A DNA stretch of 64,000 bases from Marthasterias glacialis (lineage: Eukaryota; Echinodermata; Asteroidea; Forcipulatida; Asteriidae). Made by a program: the position numbers and the translations under genes. The notes under the pieces are model-generated. The model worked only from the letters and a program-made list of their open reading frames with translations. It made no database searches and was not told the DNA's origin. This document shows positions 1 to 12,391 of the stretch, one piece after another. The number at the start of each line of letters is the position of its first letter. Positions within the stretch are counted from its first letter, which is position 1. The stretch covers positions 3,584,300-3,648,299 of the forward strand of contig OU452230.1 of NCBI GenBank assembly GCA_911728455.2, written 5' to 3'.

Positions 1-526
1 CTGCAGGGTACATTGTGGTACCAGACTAAGAGTTCACCGATAGGCCAACGGACTTTATCCAATAAATGTCAATTACTCAGCTTGGTGAGGGGTAAAAAAA
101 AATGTTTAACGAGAACCGATGTTCAGGACTTGCTGCCAAAACAAACACTGTTTTTTCATATATTTTTTTATGCCTGCAGAGTAAAAGGTCCATGAAAAAA
201 AGATCCTTTGAACTCCCAAAATGTTAAGATTAAAATACCTCAAATTTGAACTAAAAAGCACTAAAACAAATAGTGTTCATGATTTTCCCCCAAGATTTTT
301 GTAGTCAGATTGACCTGCATAAAGCATTTTAACAACGCAAAGTATGCAATCTATGGTATGCATTAGTGGTGATTGGCTACACCCAAAATGACATGACCTT
401 TTGTTATGCTACATGCATTAGAATGATTGACCCAAACCTATCATATTAATGTTAACTTTTTGTTTGTTTTCTTGGTTTTTTTTGCATCCATTTACATGTA
501 GACAAGTTTGAATATTGTAAAACTAG

Positions 527-890
527 AATGTGGAGTGTCGTGGCTGAGTAGTCATACACACTGGACTCAAAATCGGGTTGCCTCTGATCAGCAGAGTGTG
601 GGTTCGATGTCCCAGTCTTGACACTTGTGTCCTTCAGCAAGGCACTTTATAATTATAGGTCCCGTGTTGTGGAATGCATGTAAAAGAACCCAGTTAAACT
701 TTTTCGCTAAGAGAAAGAGGTTTGCCCTGGTGTTTCTGGCAGCGGCTGCTGTAATGCGCCGCAGCACCTTGTTAACCCTTGCTACGTAAATGGGCCACAC
801 AATACAGAAAACTTCAAAAATCTGTCTTAAAAATTAATAAGCGCTTTGAGACGCCCACAGACATGATAAAATATGCACTAAATAAAAACT
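527..890 (+). mobile_element. tRNA-derived SINE, full length or nearly so
   Basis: A degenerate tRNA-like head (GTGTCGTGGCTGAGTAGTCA, with a B-box-like GTGTGGGTTCGATGTCCC) is followed by the body GTGTCCTTCAGCAAGGCAC, TAGGTCCCGTGTTGTGGAA, AAAAGAACCCAG. A tail AAGCGCTTTGAGACGCC follows. The same head, body and tail recur, diverged, at 6805-7095 (minus) and at 46331-46640 (plus). Confidence 0.8.
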
Positions 891-1181
891 AGTTGTTAAT
901 ATCATTATTATAACCTAAATTCATCATTTCAATGTAAGTGTTTCTTTCTCTCTTTTTTTTTTGCATTCACGCAGACAAGTTCCAATATTGTAAATTTGAA
1001 CAAATTGTACAGTCATCATCAAATGCAAATTTTGGGTTCAAGCACATGAGCAGAAACTATGACATTTTCCTCTCTGACCCAGTTCTTATAATTGCCCCAT
1101 GCAGTGTCATGGTCACAAAGGTCGAGTCATCAGAATCTGGGTTAGAATCAAAATCGGACGGTCTTAGGCAAGGCACTTATC

Positions 1182-1279
1182 AACTGTAATTGCTTCCCTT
1201 CACCCAGGAGTAAAAGGGCAACTGTGTATACCCATTGCAGTTCCCCACTCCTGGGTGGAGAGAAGCAATTACAGTTTAA
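1182..1279. repeat. Short hairpin / SINE remnant
   Basis: AACTGTAATTGCTTC near 1183 is the reverse complement of GAAGCAATTACAGTT near 1263, with CACCCAGGAGT / ACTCCTGGGTG further in. The arms are about 30 bases around a loop of about 38 bases. Upstream bases (GGTCTTAGGCAAGGCACTTA) resemble a SINE body, so this may be a SINE fragment whose end is self-complementary. Confidence 0.6.
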
Positions 1280-3657
1280 AGTCTTGTGATATTTATTCCC
1301 AACAAGCAAACACCAGCAATTCATACATGTGTGCTCATTATTATCAGCACAAATTCTGTCTGCCGAGACCACCAAACACAATGCTCTAAAATATGCCTCA
1401 ATACACCCTCATCATACAGCCATCGTCATCAATGTCTCTGACTTCAGTTACATTTATTCCTGACTGCAATTGCTAAAGTAACCACTGCGCAGATAGAGGG
1501 GGAGGGAGACTTTTTTTTGCCCTCCTTGATTGGGTAGTAGAAAACAAGCTGGCTGTCCTCTGATAATGTTACATGTACATTGTCCCCGTGGTGATTGCTT
1601 CCCTACATCTTCATCATGAATCTTAACTCTGTTTATATCGCTATAATGTTGATTCAAGCACTTGGTGGCTGGAAAAACAGAGAGTGAAAAAAGAAGAAGA
1701 AGAAAAAAAAAAATGCTGCACAGTTCAGTCTCGTCATCCCAATTTCCTTAGCTGGGTTTCTAAACGAACCATAAGTTCAAAAAAAAAAAAAAAAAAAAAC
1801 CTGTGCCATTCTGTGCCAGGCCTGCGGTAAACCACAGATCAGTCGTCATTTTGTTTTTTGCTGATGCAGCAGCAACTTACGTACCGTTCCGTTCCGTACA
1901 GAGACCTAATTTTGCAAAAAGAGCTGACTTGAAAAACCTTAACGAAGCCACAGGGTTTGTTAGCTTGATCGATTACAGTACAAACCACAGCAAGCTTTTT
2001 CCTTCAGAGGCAGTTAGACCTACAAAAAAAAGGGGGGTACCAAGACTCGTGGTTGCTCCATGTTGCTCCATCCTTGATAAACTGCAACTACATCGTCACC
2101 GTTTTCACGAAGAGAAAGTGTTTAAGTGCGTGAAAACAACGTTTTGAGATTATTCACATTTCAAAGTGTGCTTCAATTCAAACTGGCAAATCTGCAACTA
2201 TGTGGAAACTTTGTTGAGTAGTCTAAGTTGTCTTCATAGTGGTTCTATACGAATTATACATCACCATTGATACATTAATTGTAAGCAAAACGTCGGCTGA
2301 TTAGTGAAACATATGCTTCTCTTCATGAAAACGCAACAACATGACGACCCAATTTTTGCAAGCATCCACAGTGTGTGTTTTTACGCAGCAAAGGGCGGGC
2401 ATGTTACCTGACCATGCTCACGCTGACACGCGTCACTTCGTGAAAACAGAAAATGTGATTTAACTCCTTGATTTAACTTTTCTTGATACAACGGAATTCG
2501 TACATGTTACGGATACACTGTACGTTTCTTGTAAAATGCAGTTATTGAGATGAACGCCCATTTAATAATGAATGCAATTAAGCTTTTAATGTAATTACAA
2601 AATTAAGCATGATATTGATCAACTCAGGATGGTTTATAATCACAAGAAGTGAACATAACTCAGAATTGTAGAAAACATTGTTTTCAACATGCACGTTCCT
2701 TCGTGAAAACATTGACGACATGTACTGTGATAGATATATGAACGTGAATGCATGATATGCTTCAAACGTGTCAAACCAATTACGGCCCAACTACGTCTTT
2801 TTTTTAATGATGCTTGGCGAATGACTTCAATGTTTTACATACAAGCTGGAATGATATACTAGTATCTCTACCTGCAAGTTTCCTGTTGGAAATGTGTTCG
2901 ATTGAAATCAAATCTCAACAAAACTGACTTCAGAATTCTGGTGTTTAATGAATTAAACTTATATATGTACCCTCAATGTATGGACATATGATAAACCTAA
3001 ACCACAGAACCAAGCACCTGCTATACCCAGGAGCTTTTTACTTTTGTTCCTAAAAAAGGGGCAAGCTTTCCAATCAAAATATTTCTTTGCTCATAGTCAC
3101 ATGACGTTTGGTCTAACCACAGTGGGTGATTTTGGCACAACTTCAAGTTCATGATCAATGGAAACACTACAGGCCTGACAAAAGCACGTTCATGGACATT
3201 GTAAAGTTTGACGCATCGAGGCATAGACCAGCGTACATGTACCACAACATCTGTATGTTTTAATGACTGATTGGGCAAATTGCCAACAGTCTCTGGCGGG
3301 CGTTCACCAAGCAGATTAGGTGATGCATCCATCCAAGGAAACCATTAAATCTACTGGATGACAGTTTGGCACCAGTCTGTAAAAACTGTTTGGTAGTCAA
3401 AGGGATTCATGTTTTAGAGTGCTTCCGTAGTTCTGGGAAAACTTTGATGAAATGTTTTATGAGTGTCGATCAAAAGGAAAAGCAAGGCCAAGTTGTTACT
3501 GCTTGACAATAAATTAGGCTGGATTCATCGACTAGATTGAATCTGCTTTTGAGAACTACATATTGGCTATTTCCATAGAGTTTATGGCTGTTTTTTTCCT
3601 CTCTGCAGGTGTCTTCTTTAAGTACTTGTTTGGGTACAGAAAATGTCCCTGATTTAG

Positions 3658-3763
3658 TTTAAAGGCATTGCATAGGTTTGGTAAGCTGCTGCACTTCTTA
3701 CCAAGTAAGTTTTGACTGCCATAAATTTTCAGAGTCATTACCAAACGTATGCAATGCCTTTAA
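3658..3763. mobile_element. Short foldback element, deleted relative of 8637-9033
   Basis: It is bounded by AAAGGCATTGCATA and its inverted copy TATGCAATGCCTTT. The inner part (CTTCTTACCAAGTAAGTTTTG, TGCCATAAATTTTCAGAGTC) matches the right part of the longer element at 8637-9033. It looks like an internally deleted, non-autonomous derivative. Confidence 0.65.
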
Positions 3764-4235
3764 CTATAGTAACTAGCATTATGTGTTTGTAACAACAAAC
3801 ACAGGGGTGCTTTAATTCAGTTCAATTCAATATGACATTTATTCCACAGCATCATCAATCAATAACAGTACATGAATATGAAATAAGAAATTTACAGACA
3901 ATTGTAATCCAAGAGGACGAATAAAGATGAGTTTACAATGTAGGCAAGTAATTTTTCCATGAAAAAGGTTAAAAACATCAACATTTTATACTGGAAATTA
4001 ATGTGATGTTTAAATATATAAGTTAAATTTGGTCAAAAACCCCTATGTAACTCTCACTAAATATTTTTTTTTTTTTAACTCTGTTGAACTGGGGAGGGGG
4101 GGGGGGGTTTGAATATGAACAAAGGTGCTTTTCCTACAAAAACAAAACTGTTATTAACAATTTTGCAGTAAAGTGCTAGCTAATTTATTTCATCCACCAG
4201 TTTGCGTCAGATCACAGTTATGTTACACCATTAGA

Positions 4236-4505
4236 TGAAGCTATCAGGGATAAGAGCAGATGAAAAAGAAAAATCCACAGAACACCGCTGGAGGGTTTGG
4301 TGGCTACCAACCACACCATAACCCGCATCAACGGCAGCATTCTGTGCTTAAATGTAGATGTGGCAAGCACCTTGGTGCAGTCAAAATACAGTACAAGTAC
4401 TGTGTTAAGGCTTTACAAGGGCCTCGATGTATGTAAATGACACTTGAATTTTTAGCAAAAAAATTCCAGAACAATAATTTTGTAAAATCCGCAAATCTGG
4501 AGAAA
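4236..4505 (+). repeat. Dispersed repeat with a 58-codon open frame (copy 1)
   Basis: This copy is about 90% identical over some 150 bases to 13172-13402. It contains an ATG-to-TAA frame at 4260-4436 (58 codons), with GGFGGYQP near its start and KIQYKYCVKALQGP near its end. The second copy keeps the last ~46 codons and the same stop but has a one-base shift near its start. I do not recognise the product. It may be a fragment of a mobile element. Confidence 0.55.
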
Positions 4506-4561
4506 TCTCATCCTTTTTGGGTGAATTGGGGGGGGGGGGGTCTAGGGGGCACTTCGGCAAG

Positions 4562-4697
4562 GGGTTAGAGTTAGGGACACAACAGGCAGGGTTAGAGTTA
4601 GGGACGGAACGGGCAGGGTTAGAGTTAGAGACGGAGCAGGCGGGGTTAGAGTTAGGGACAGAGCGGACAGGGTTAGAGTTAGAGACGGAGGCAGGGT
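4562..4697. repeat. 27-bp minisatellite, five units
   Basis: There are five units of about 27 bases starting GGGTTAGAGTTAG(G/A)GAC, the last shortened. The core is close to the telomere motif TTAGGG but degenerate. Because 27 is a multiple of three, both strands stay open with a nine-residue periodicity (minus: NSNPARSVP-like). The array lies only 30 bases from the donor of exon 9. I read it as intronic, not coding. Confidence 0.8.
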
Positions 4698-4726
4698 TGG
4701 GGTGGTATATACTATTTAAAACATAC

Positions 4727-4879
4727 CTTGAGAACTTTGCCCGCTTGGCACGATTTACAGTTGTCATTCCTGATCCCATCCAGGCAGGATCCACACTTGG
4801 TTGTATCACAAGATTCACAGCGATTGGTTACATTGTTACCAAACTCGGCTGGTCCGCAGGACTCCACACAGCTTGAACC
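4727..4879 (-). CDS. FU/SRCR mosaic gene, exon 9 (furin-like repeat; last exon found)
   Basis: This exon encodes about residues 504-554. It has one furin-like repeat: SCVESCGPAEFGNN, then CESC, KCGSC, NCKSC, QAGKVLK. The acceptor is CGTGATGCAG and the donor AAG|GTATGT. Both ends are phase 0, so this is a phase-symmetric, skippable module. Without splicing the frame would stop five codons past the donor, so the gene must continue. No further FU or SRCR exon, and no stop with a polyadenylation signal in frame, is visible at 1-4726. The 3' end of the gene, including any transmembrane segment, therefore lies off the left edge. Confidence 0.9.
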
Positions 4880-5229
4880 CTGCATCACGACAGGAAACAA
4901 CATCACACCGTTTCAATGTTTGTGTCTTTTGTCATGAAAACAAACTGGAGACAAAAATATACGACTAGGAATAACCAGGGATGGGGGAAACAGCAGTTTA
5001 AACACTTATTTCTTTTTTAGGATGAAGACTCAATAAATCTAGACGGAGGTGCAGGCCACACAAGTTAATTTTTTTTTTTTTCGGCGGAACTCAGACAGCA
5101 CTGAATATACAGTGAGAACTCAAAAGTTTCATAAAATTTCAAATGATCATTGTTACTTCTGTGCATATGCTATTTAACAGAGTTTGCCTTGAACAGGGAT
5201 GAGATTTGACGAATGTAAAAATTCCTGAG

Positions 5230-5450
5230 AAATGGCTTGCTGGCCTGGGTTCCCCCTTATTCTAGACCCGGAACCTCCCAGATGTTACAATTCAAGAGGT
5301 GTACAGACTCTGTGCATCACCAGAAATACAAAACTACAGGTTTGGACACAATGTGGACTATTTCTTTCTCCCTTTGGTGATTGCTTTACTTCTTTCAAGA
5401 AAATTTGAAGGCTCAAGGAGATTTTGAGAAAATCTTGAAATCAATGCTTA
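5230..5450 (+). repeat. Dispersed repeat, copy 1 (partner at 33790-34010)
   Basis: Some 200 bases, including ATCACCAGAAATACAAAACT and GGTGATTGCTTTACTTCTTT, are shared at high identity and in the same orientation with 33790-34010 in intron 1 of the same gene. No protein is recognisable. It is likely an unclassified mobile element. Confidence 0.75.
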
Positions 5451-5481
5451 CACTGAAAAAGAACTAAGGGGAAATGAGACC

Positions 5482-5608
5482 AGGGGTGGATTTCACAAAA
5501 CTAGTCCTAACTTCGGACTAGTCCTAATTTAGGACAAGTAAGTTAGGACTAGTTACTCATCCTAACTCGAGATAAGACTAGCCCTAGCGCTTTGTGAAAT
5601 CCACCCCA
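5482..5608. mobile_element. Short foldback element
   Basis: GGGGTGGATTTCACAAA at the left is inverted as TTTGTGAAATCCACCCC at the right. The interior is built from alternating AGTCCTAACTT and TTAGGACTAG motifs, so almost the whole 127 bases can fold. No coding capacity. Confidence 0.8.
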
Positions 5609-6804
5609 GGTTTCAACAAAAGCAGACACATCTCATACAAAAAATGTTTCTTGAACAATTTCTTCTTCAAGACAAGTGTTGTCATTAGCACTAATATTGT
5701 GTTTCGATCAGACAAGCCCTTACTCCCTCAATCCTCCTCTCCTATGTCACTCCACACGAACATGTTTGGACTTAGATAACATAAATTTGCCTCTAGGAAT
5801 TACAACCGGCGGAACCAGATTCTACATAAAAACATACTGTCTGCCATTTTGTGGAGTCCAAAATTTTATTTTACAAATTGGAGGCCCGTGTTCTGTCATG
5901 AAATTAAACAAAAACTACCCAATTTCAAAGGATTACTTATGTGAGTCATTATATTAAACTTTTAAAATATCTTTCCAACCATTATTCATTCATTTCATAA
6001 CAAATGCTTTTTACAGCCCAAAAGCGCCCAATCTCAAGGCAATGTGTCCCTTCAGGTTAGCCATCTCTTCTTCGTGTGACGAGGATCATCATCATGCTAG
6101 ACACTTTTTGTAAGAATTTCTTCGCATGAATTTGAAATAAGCAAGTTTTCGGTTGTGACCCCACTGTAATAGACTAATCCGAGCAGCTCAGTCATGGGTG
6201 TTTACAACACAGCAACTATGACCGCCGAACGTGCGCATCGACGCACACGCACTGTGAATCCTCCATGCTGATTGGTTCATATGCGCGCGGCGTGCAGAGG
6301 CATAGCTGCGGTGGTGTAAAACGTCATAAACGAGCACTTCTCCGAATTGGTGTATAATGTCTTACCCCAATCTACAGCTTGGGCTACACAATTATTCTAT
6401 TGATTTCTATTTTGTTTACCATTCCCACGTGAAAAATGATATTTTCTTGTTAGTGTATTTTATTTATAGTTATGTCTCTTTGTAGTTTTGGTGGTGTTTA
6501 CCAAAGCGCTTAGAAATGTAGTATTAAACGTGCTAAAATCTCCTTTATCATTATTATTATCATTCCCTCTGGCTATGATGTACCACACAATGTGGTTCCC
6601 ACTGCTGAGTGTGATTAACACATATGTACACACTGGACGATATGCTCTGATAGGCATAAAAGCTCATGTACATTGTAAATGTATGTCACCCGTGCATACA
6701 TGAACCAAGTTCCTCCATGTCTACTTTGCATAATATACATTGTACACAACAATGACAACATTCAAGGTGCTGTCCTGTCAGATTTTAGGGATTTTAAGAA
6801 TAAT

Positions 6805-7095
6805 TACATGCAGTTCTTGTATAGCGCTTTATCACACCTGATGGGCGTCTCAAAGTGCTCAGTATTTTTTTCCTGCAAGGTATGCGGAGTTATGTTGTGA
6901 AGTATGAGACCTGTTCCTTTACATAGCACCATGTAACGGTTTACAAGGTGCTGTGGCACAATCTGCAGCCGATCAAACCACGACCACCATCAGAACACAA
7001 GTGTCACGAGCGGGACTCGAACCCACCCTCTGCTGATCAGAAATACCAGAGCTTGAGTCCGGTGTTCTTATCCGCTCGGCCACGACATGCCATAT
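6805..7095 (-). mobile_element. tRNA-derived SINE, minus strand
   Basis: Read on the minus strand, a tRNA-like head (GTGGCCGAGCGGATAAGAAC, then GGGTTCGAGTCCCGC) is followed by a diverged body and the family tail GAGCACTTTGAGACGCCCAT. It belongs to the same family as 527-890, with a shortened or altered body. Confidence 0.78.
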
Positions 7096-7229
7096 TACAC
7101 TTCATGACTACAGAGTTCAGATTTCAGGCTTTACAGGCCATCCCAAGCATGTATCATGGACTTTGAGCTAGGGGTACCGGTGGGGGAGGGGGGGGGCCAG
7201 CTAGCAAAAATAATGATTTAAGAAGCCAA

Positions 7230-7232
7230 GGC

Positions 7233-7263
<31 letters not shown>
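7230..7263 (+). repeat. Poly-C tract
   Basis: An uninterrupted run of about 30 C. Such tracts are prone to length error in sequencing and to slippage. Confidence 0.9.
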
Positions 7264-7266
<3 letters not shown>

Positions 7267-8010
7267 TCGTGGCCAACAGCATTTCTTTTTGTTGCAAAAT
7301 GTTGCCAATACTATGGATATAAATATCTTCCCAAGTTGAAAATAAATAAAGTAGTGAAGTTCAATGCACCTTGTATATATCCTGTCCGTGGTATGAAAAG
7401 GCAAGGAACTTGTTTCCAGCAAAGTTCAACATTCCTAGACAGACTGGCAAAGCAGATGTATTCAGCTGATTGAATAAAAATCTATTTAGTCTCTTGGGCT
7501 CTCAGATACATGTACATGTCACGTCTGGGCAGCACGTGTAGCTAGGACTAGTAGGAGCGTTCTCTGCTGCTTTCATTCACTGAAGCCCACGTATAACAAT
7601 TGGTAATTGTCAACGGCCAGTATTATCTGCACTTTATGTGACCCATGACATAAAAACCCCGTGAAAATTTAGGCTCAATGGTCATTGGAGTCATGAGAAA
7701 ATAGTTTAAAAAAATAAAATAAAAAAAAATTGTATGTTTTCACTGCTTTGGAACATCTATTTATGGTCTCTTTGTGATTTCTTAATTTCTAGTTTTAATG
7801 TAAGCATTGTCTCAATCTAGCCTCTGGCTGCAAGTGCAATGTTTTCAATAAAAATTAATATAATAATAATAATAATAATAATTTAAACTAACGGTTGTAC
7901 TCATTTCTCAAAGGCAAAAATCTTTCTAGGAACTTTTTCCCATCATGACCATCTTTGTGCAAATCTGTAAACATTTATTTTGTCAATCTTACCACTGGTG
8001 TTCACACCAT

Positions 8011-8361
8011 TTAAAGCCCCAGCTCAGCATTGGTAAACTGACTGTAAATGCTTCCATTCTTTGCACAAATCAAGATATATGTAATTAAACCAACCTGTGA
8101 AAATGTCAGCTCTCTTCGTTGTTTCATTTGCGAGAAAATGGTAAAAATCCATTCAGCATTTTTGTACGCATTCCTATCGGCAGAGTTTTCGTCTCACTGA
8201 GACGAAAATTAATTTTGGATCTTATTATATTTATTATTTAAAGACCATAACACTTCAGGCAGAAATATTTCACTGAAAGTTTTCTTCCATCATTATCTTT
8301 ATAATGTAAATCTGTGAACGCTTATGTTTTTCTTCTTACCAGTGTCGAGCTGGGGCTTTAA
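8011..8361. mobile_element. Foldback element with TTAA ends (copy 1; partner at 36690-37040)
   Basis: The ends are TTAAAGCCCCAGCTC and GAGCTGGGGCTTTAA, exact inverted repeats. A central palindrome GTTTTCGTCTCACTGAGACG is present. A diverged copy with the same order of features lies at 36690-37040 in intron 1. No coding capacity, so non-autonomous. Confidence 0.85.
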
Positions 8362-8636
8362 TTGCTTGTCTGCTGATTTGGACGATCGCCAAAAACCGCA
8401 ACACACACATTTGTAAAGCACCTAGGGCCCCTGAATGACTTAAGTAGGTATATGAGTTGCAGGTACGGCTACGAATACGAATCTTATAAACATACATGAC
8501 TTAAAGAGCCACTAGTTTATTGCTAGTCTGTGAAAGGGATTTTTTAATAGTGAAAATCTTTTTACAAAAATTATCAATGTTTTATCAACGGTTTCACACA
8601 GACGTGTTTCAAGTTGATGTATATATTTATTTGCTG

Positions 8637-9033
8637 TTAAAGGCAAAGTATACCCTTGGTTTTTGGAACCGTACATTTGCCTTAATGCTATATAATTGTA
8701 GATATATGCCATAAAACTAACCTGTGTAAATTTCAGTTCAAAATGTGGCAGCGTTTTTGAGATATCACCAAAAATCTGGAGCGGTTGTGTTCACGCAGAA
8801 GAAGTATCCGTCATTGGAATACACATTCTGAGAAGCGTTATGGCCATAACGCTTCTCAGCTTCAAATTTTGGGGGGATAAAAAGTAATGTATTTTTCCAT
8901 AACTGCAGTACTTCGAAGTGAAACGTTTCTCAAAATGCATTATACTATCCAAGGCTGCTGTACTTCTTACCAAGTGAGTTATTATTGCCATAAATTTTCA
9001 GAGTCATTACCAAACGTATACAGACCCTTCAAA
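8637..9033. mobile_element. Foldback element with a central palindrome
   Basis: It starts TTAAAGGCAAAGTATAC and ends GTATACAGACCCTTCAA, partial inverted repeats. Near 8830-8862 a near-perfect palindrome GAGAAGCGTTATGGCCATAA marks the middle. Its right quarter matches 3658-3763. Confidence 0.7.
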
Positions 9034-9477
9034 GAAAACCTAGCAAAGCAGAGTTACGTTCCAGATGAAATATTTTCTCGATGACAATGTTTTTCCGACT
9101 GTATAAATCTAAAACTTTCCCTATGAGACCTCAACTTAAGAACATTAACCTTCCGATAATATTCAATATTGTCTGATATTAAAAAAAAGAAGAACAAAAA
9201 AAACCCATGACAACAAAAGAAATTGCCTTCAATCATTGATCATGGCTATCTTGTCAATAATGACTTATTATGAAAAAAAAAAACATAACAAATCTAGCCT
9301 ACTGTGTTCAAATCCGGTTCAAATCCCGCTCCGGTCAATTTTTCTTTGTTCACCCCAAAATTGAATTCCAATTTACCCAGTCAGTTTCCCTTGTGGTTTA
9401 TTGCTCTAAATAATCTCTCTTAATTTTACAATAATGAGTACATTACTTGCATTATGAAAAAAGGGTCAGGCGGGGGC

Positions 9478-9497
9478 AGGGGGGGGGGGGGGGGGGA
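9478..9497 (+). repeat. Poly-G tract
   Basis: About 19 G in a row. Similar G tracts occur at 51327-51358, 57499-57519, 61090-61108 and 61783-61798. Confidence 0.85.
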
Positions 9498-9990
9498 GGC
9501 GGTGGTTTCACACCTTTGACACTTTGGGAGAAAGCTTGTCTAAGCATATGAAACAAATGATAATTAAAGAAGAATTCAATATATTGTGGTTACAAACGGA
9601 CAGCTGTGAATACTAATTGGATAATTAACAGACTAAATACACGGTCGTTACCTCAGCTAACACAAACACTCGCATTAAAGTTTACACGCTGAGTCTTACT
9701 CGCGATGTTTACGTTTGTCGGATGCGAAACCTTCTCTGCAATGCCCCAGGTGTGTCTGTTACATGTAATGAGTTCCTTCATGTGTGCTAACTCGTGTGCT
9801 TTTTTCCACTTCTGATTCAATAACACCACTTAAAAGATGTCATTAACTGACTGCTTGTTTTTTGTTTTTTAAATGCCGGTCATCATATCGAAATTTGCTA
9901 TTAGTGTTATCGGGTTTGTACAGTATTTTTTGCTTTCCTGGAATTCCTGCAAAATAGTGTGTACACACATGCAACCACCTCTTGAGCAGG

Positions 9991-10185
9991 ATCCAATTAA
10001 TTAGAGCTGCTTAAAAGCAGAAAATACTGCTTAATTTTTATTCTGCTAAGCAAAAAGAAACAGGATACCAGTCACAGACGGTACGTGTGACATTGTATTC
10101 TGACCGGTAACCTTATTCTACGGTAAGCGTTTAATCCTGTGGTGCTCAGCTACTTTTTTTGTGCTTAAGCAGCTCTATGAAAATG
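9991..10185. mobile_element. Degraded foldback element of the 'AGAGCTGCTTAA' family
   Basis: It is bounded by TTAGAGCTGCTTAA and TTAAGCAGCTCTATGAAA. It shares ends with the inverted pair at 25635-26280 and, in its middle (GTACGTGTGACATTGTATT), with 27064-27232. Confidence 0.7.
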
Positions 10186-10871
10186 TCTCCAGGTTTTGAA
10201 CGTATCCCTTCTCTAGTCTGTGTTTTTCACGTTCGCAATGCCGAGCCTCGACACCAAATTAATTTCCCCTATTCATTAGGTTAGTTGGAACTCAAGTACG
10301 GCATTCACTATGCCCGATATATTTTGATCACTATACATGTTTACAACATGTGTGGCTATATAAAAGAACCGTAGCCTACATGTACGTCACAACTCCTTTG
10401 ACCGTATCTAAGGATTCGTTTTGCCATTGAGCTAAATAATCTACATAACAGAAGGCAGTCTATTTTTAAATATCCAACCCTTTTGTCTGAACAAGTTCAA
10501 CCATCAAAACCACCATTTCAACAACATGCAACACCGACAGTGAATGCATTGCATCAGTTCCCGGAAATTCAACGGCTTGATTAATGACAGTTGAACATTT
10601 AACATTCATCTGGGAAAAAATTAATTAAGTCATTTGCATGCAACATCGAAGACAAATTAATCCATTCCTAGAAACTAAAGGTTCGATTTTAATGAAAGGG
10701 GCCTCCTCACTGAATAAAAATGTGCTTATCTTATAAAAAAAAATGTACTGCTTTTGCTGTCTGTATAACATTTTTCATAATTATTGGAAAAAGTTTATTT
10801 CCTTTGGAGTAACAAAATAACAGAATATCATTCAATAATTTTCAAAGTTTGATCTTTAATTTTGTTTAGGC

Positions 10872-11042
10872 ACACTGCAAAAAGTGGGGTGTTAATTTGA
10901 TTCTCTCGGTATCTATATATGACAACACCAACATGGTGTTAATTTTACCAATGATATAGCAATGGGGATAACTAACGCCATGTCGGTGTTGTCACATATA
11001 GATACCGAGAGAATCAATTTAACACCCCAGTTTTTGCAGTGT
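10872..11042. mobile_element. Foldback element, long near-perfect terminal inverted repeats
   Basis: ACACTGCAAAAAGTGGGGTG at the left is inverted as CACCCCAGTTTTTGCAGTGT at the right. The arms run about 70 bases (through TCTCTCGGTATCTATA and GACAACACC). The loop is short, so the whole 171 bases would form a hairpin if transcribed. Confidence 0.88.
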
Positions 11043-11514
11043 ATTATACAAAAACCACATGAGTTGATTATGTATTCAATCTCTGTGTACCCTTCAGTAT
11101 TTTTTTTTATAATACAAATAGCCTTTTTAAAATACATGCATACATACATGTATTCTTTTTTTCCAGCAAACATCTTCTATGTTACTCATAAAAAAAACAT
11201 TGTTGGTATTATTTACACGTACATCATTTTAAGAATGTTGCAATGCATGCACAGTTTCGCCAGAAAAAGAAAAGAAAAAAATGAGGATTGTGGTCATTGG
11301 AAACCAAATAGAGTTTGATATCCTTCACTTGGTCGGAAATACATGATGAAGGGTCTCATCTTCTAAATTTGCAAAAGAAATTCTCATCCGATCAAATCTC
11401 CACATTCATCATATATTATATACAGTTCCTACTACAGACGCCGGCATGCTTACTGTAAATGCATTCAAGAAAAAGGGACATGAAATTGCAACCACTCTAC
11501 TGAGATCTTGTCAT

Positions 11515-11620
11515 GCACTACCGGCTCAAATCAATCCACTTGGAACATTGCCAAAATGATACGCTGTAGAAACACCTTCAAGTCAGCTCAGACTGCCTCA
11601 TCTTCTTGGCACTGTGCCAC
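11515..11620 (+). pseudogene. Possible LINE reverse-transcriptase tail scrap
   Basis: One plus frame reads TWNIAKMIRCRNTFKSA, similar to the 'LWNxLPxxIRxxxTFKxxLK' stretch near the end of many non-LTR reverse transcriptases. It is short and followed by stops. Weak, could be chance. Confidence 0.28.
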
Positions 11621-12391
11621 GATGAGTATATAAATGAGACACCAGATGAGACTGAGGGAAGGCTACCCAAAGGTCAACAAACTTTGTCGCAGGTCTGACA
11701 ATGTCGAACGGAGCGCGTGCAGAACATTGCACCTGAAGGCTTGAATAAGAGCACAGTTCCAAATGTGCGTCATCGCTGTTGTTTAGTTTTGTCTCTGAAG
11801 CACATTATGGAGACGAGAGCCCACTGCATAATGCTCCGAGGTACATCAACAACGGGACAGCCAGCGTTGCACGCAGACAATGAAATTAGATATCCCATGA
11901 TTTCATCAGGGACGTGCATTGTGCCTACAAAATGAGAAAAAACTTTCCAGCTCTCAAGTTGTTTTCTTTCTCAATCTTTTTTTGTTCATAAACAAGCGAA
12001 AATATTGACCACTGTTTATGCCATTAGTTGGAAACACCTAATTTGTTTTCAATTAAATTGAAACGATTCCCCAATGATTCAACTAGAAAAACAATGGTGA
12101 TAATTCAAAAATACTTCTCTCTTACAACATGAGTGTGCGTAAAAGTGTGCATGTAGTTGGCAAAAGTTATTCCTTATTTTATAAATCCAGTTTTGTCTTG
12201 GGTACATGTACATTCCATGATGTAGTTTTCTTCGAAAACCACTCTTACCTATCCATCTAAAATTACAGTCTGAACAAAATTGAATTATTTGCACAATACA
12301 AAAAAGTGCAAAGTATGTAATTTCAGAGGTTTCTTCACAATACCATGCACCTGGTGATGATAATGAAATAATGTTGATGATACATTGTAAC

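Larger units (their letters stand above)
1..4726 (-). other. Intron 9 of the FU/SRCR gene, running off the left edge
   Basis: No coding exon was recognised here on either strand. The stretch holds a SINE (527-890), a hairpin (1182-1279), long A tracts (near 1710 and 1780), a short foldback element (3658-3763), a G tract (4094-4108), one copy of an unusual dispersed repeat with an open frame (4236-4505) and a 27-bp minisatellite (4562-4697). The rest is unremarkable AT-rich sequence. Confidence 0.7.

Noticed and set aside
1454..3744. A tenth FU/SRCR exon in the left-edge intron
   Set aside because: I searched the minus-strand frames for CxxC spacing and WGTxCDD-type motifs and found none.
4405..4876. 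Repetitive proteins on both strands (LELGTE / NSNPARSVP)
   Set aside because: They arise from the 27-bp array; no splice or start signals support them, and the overlapping real exon is in another frame.
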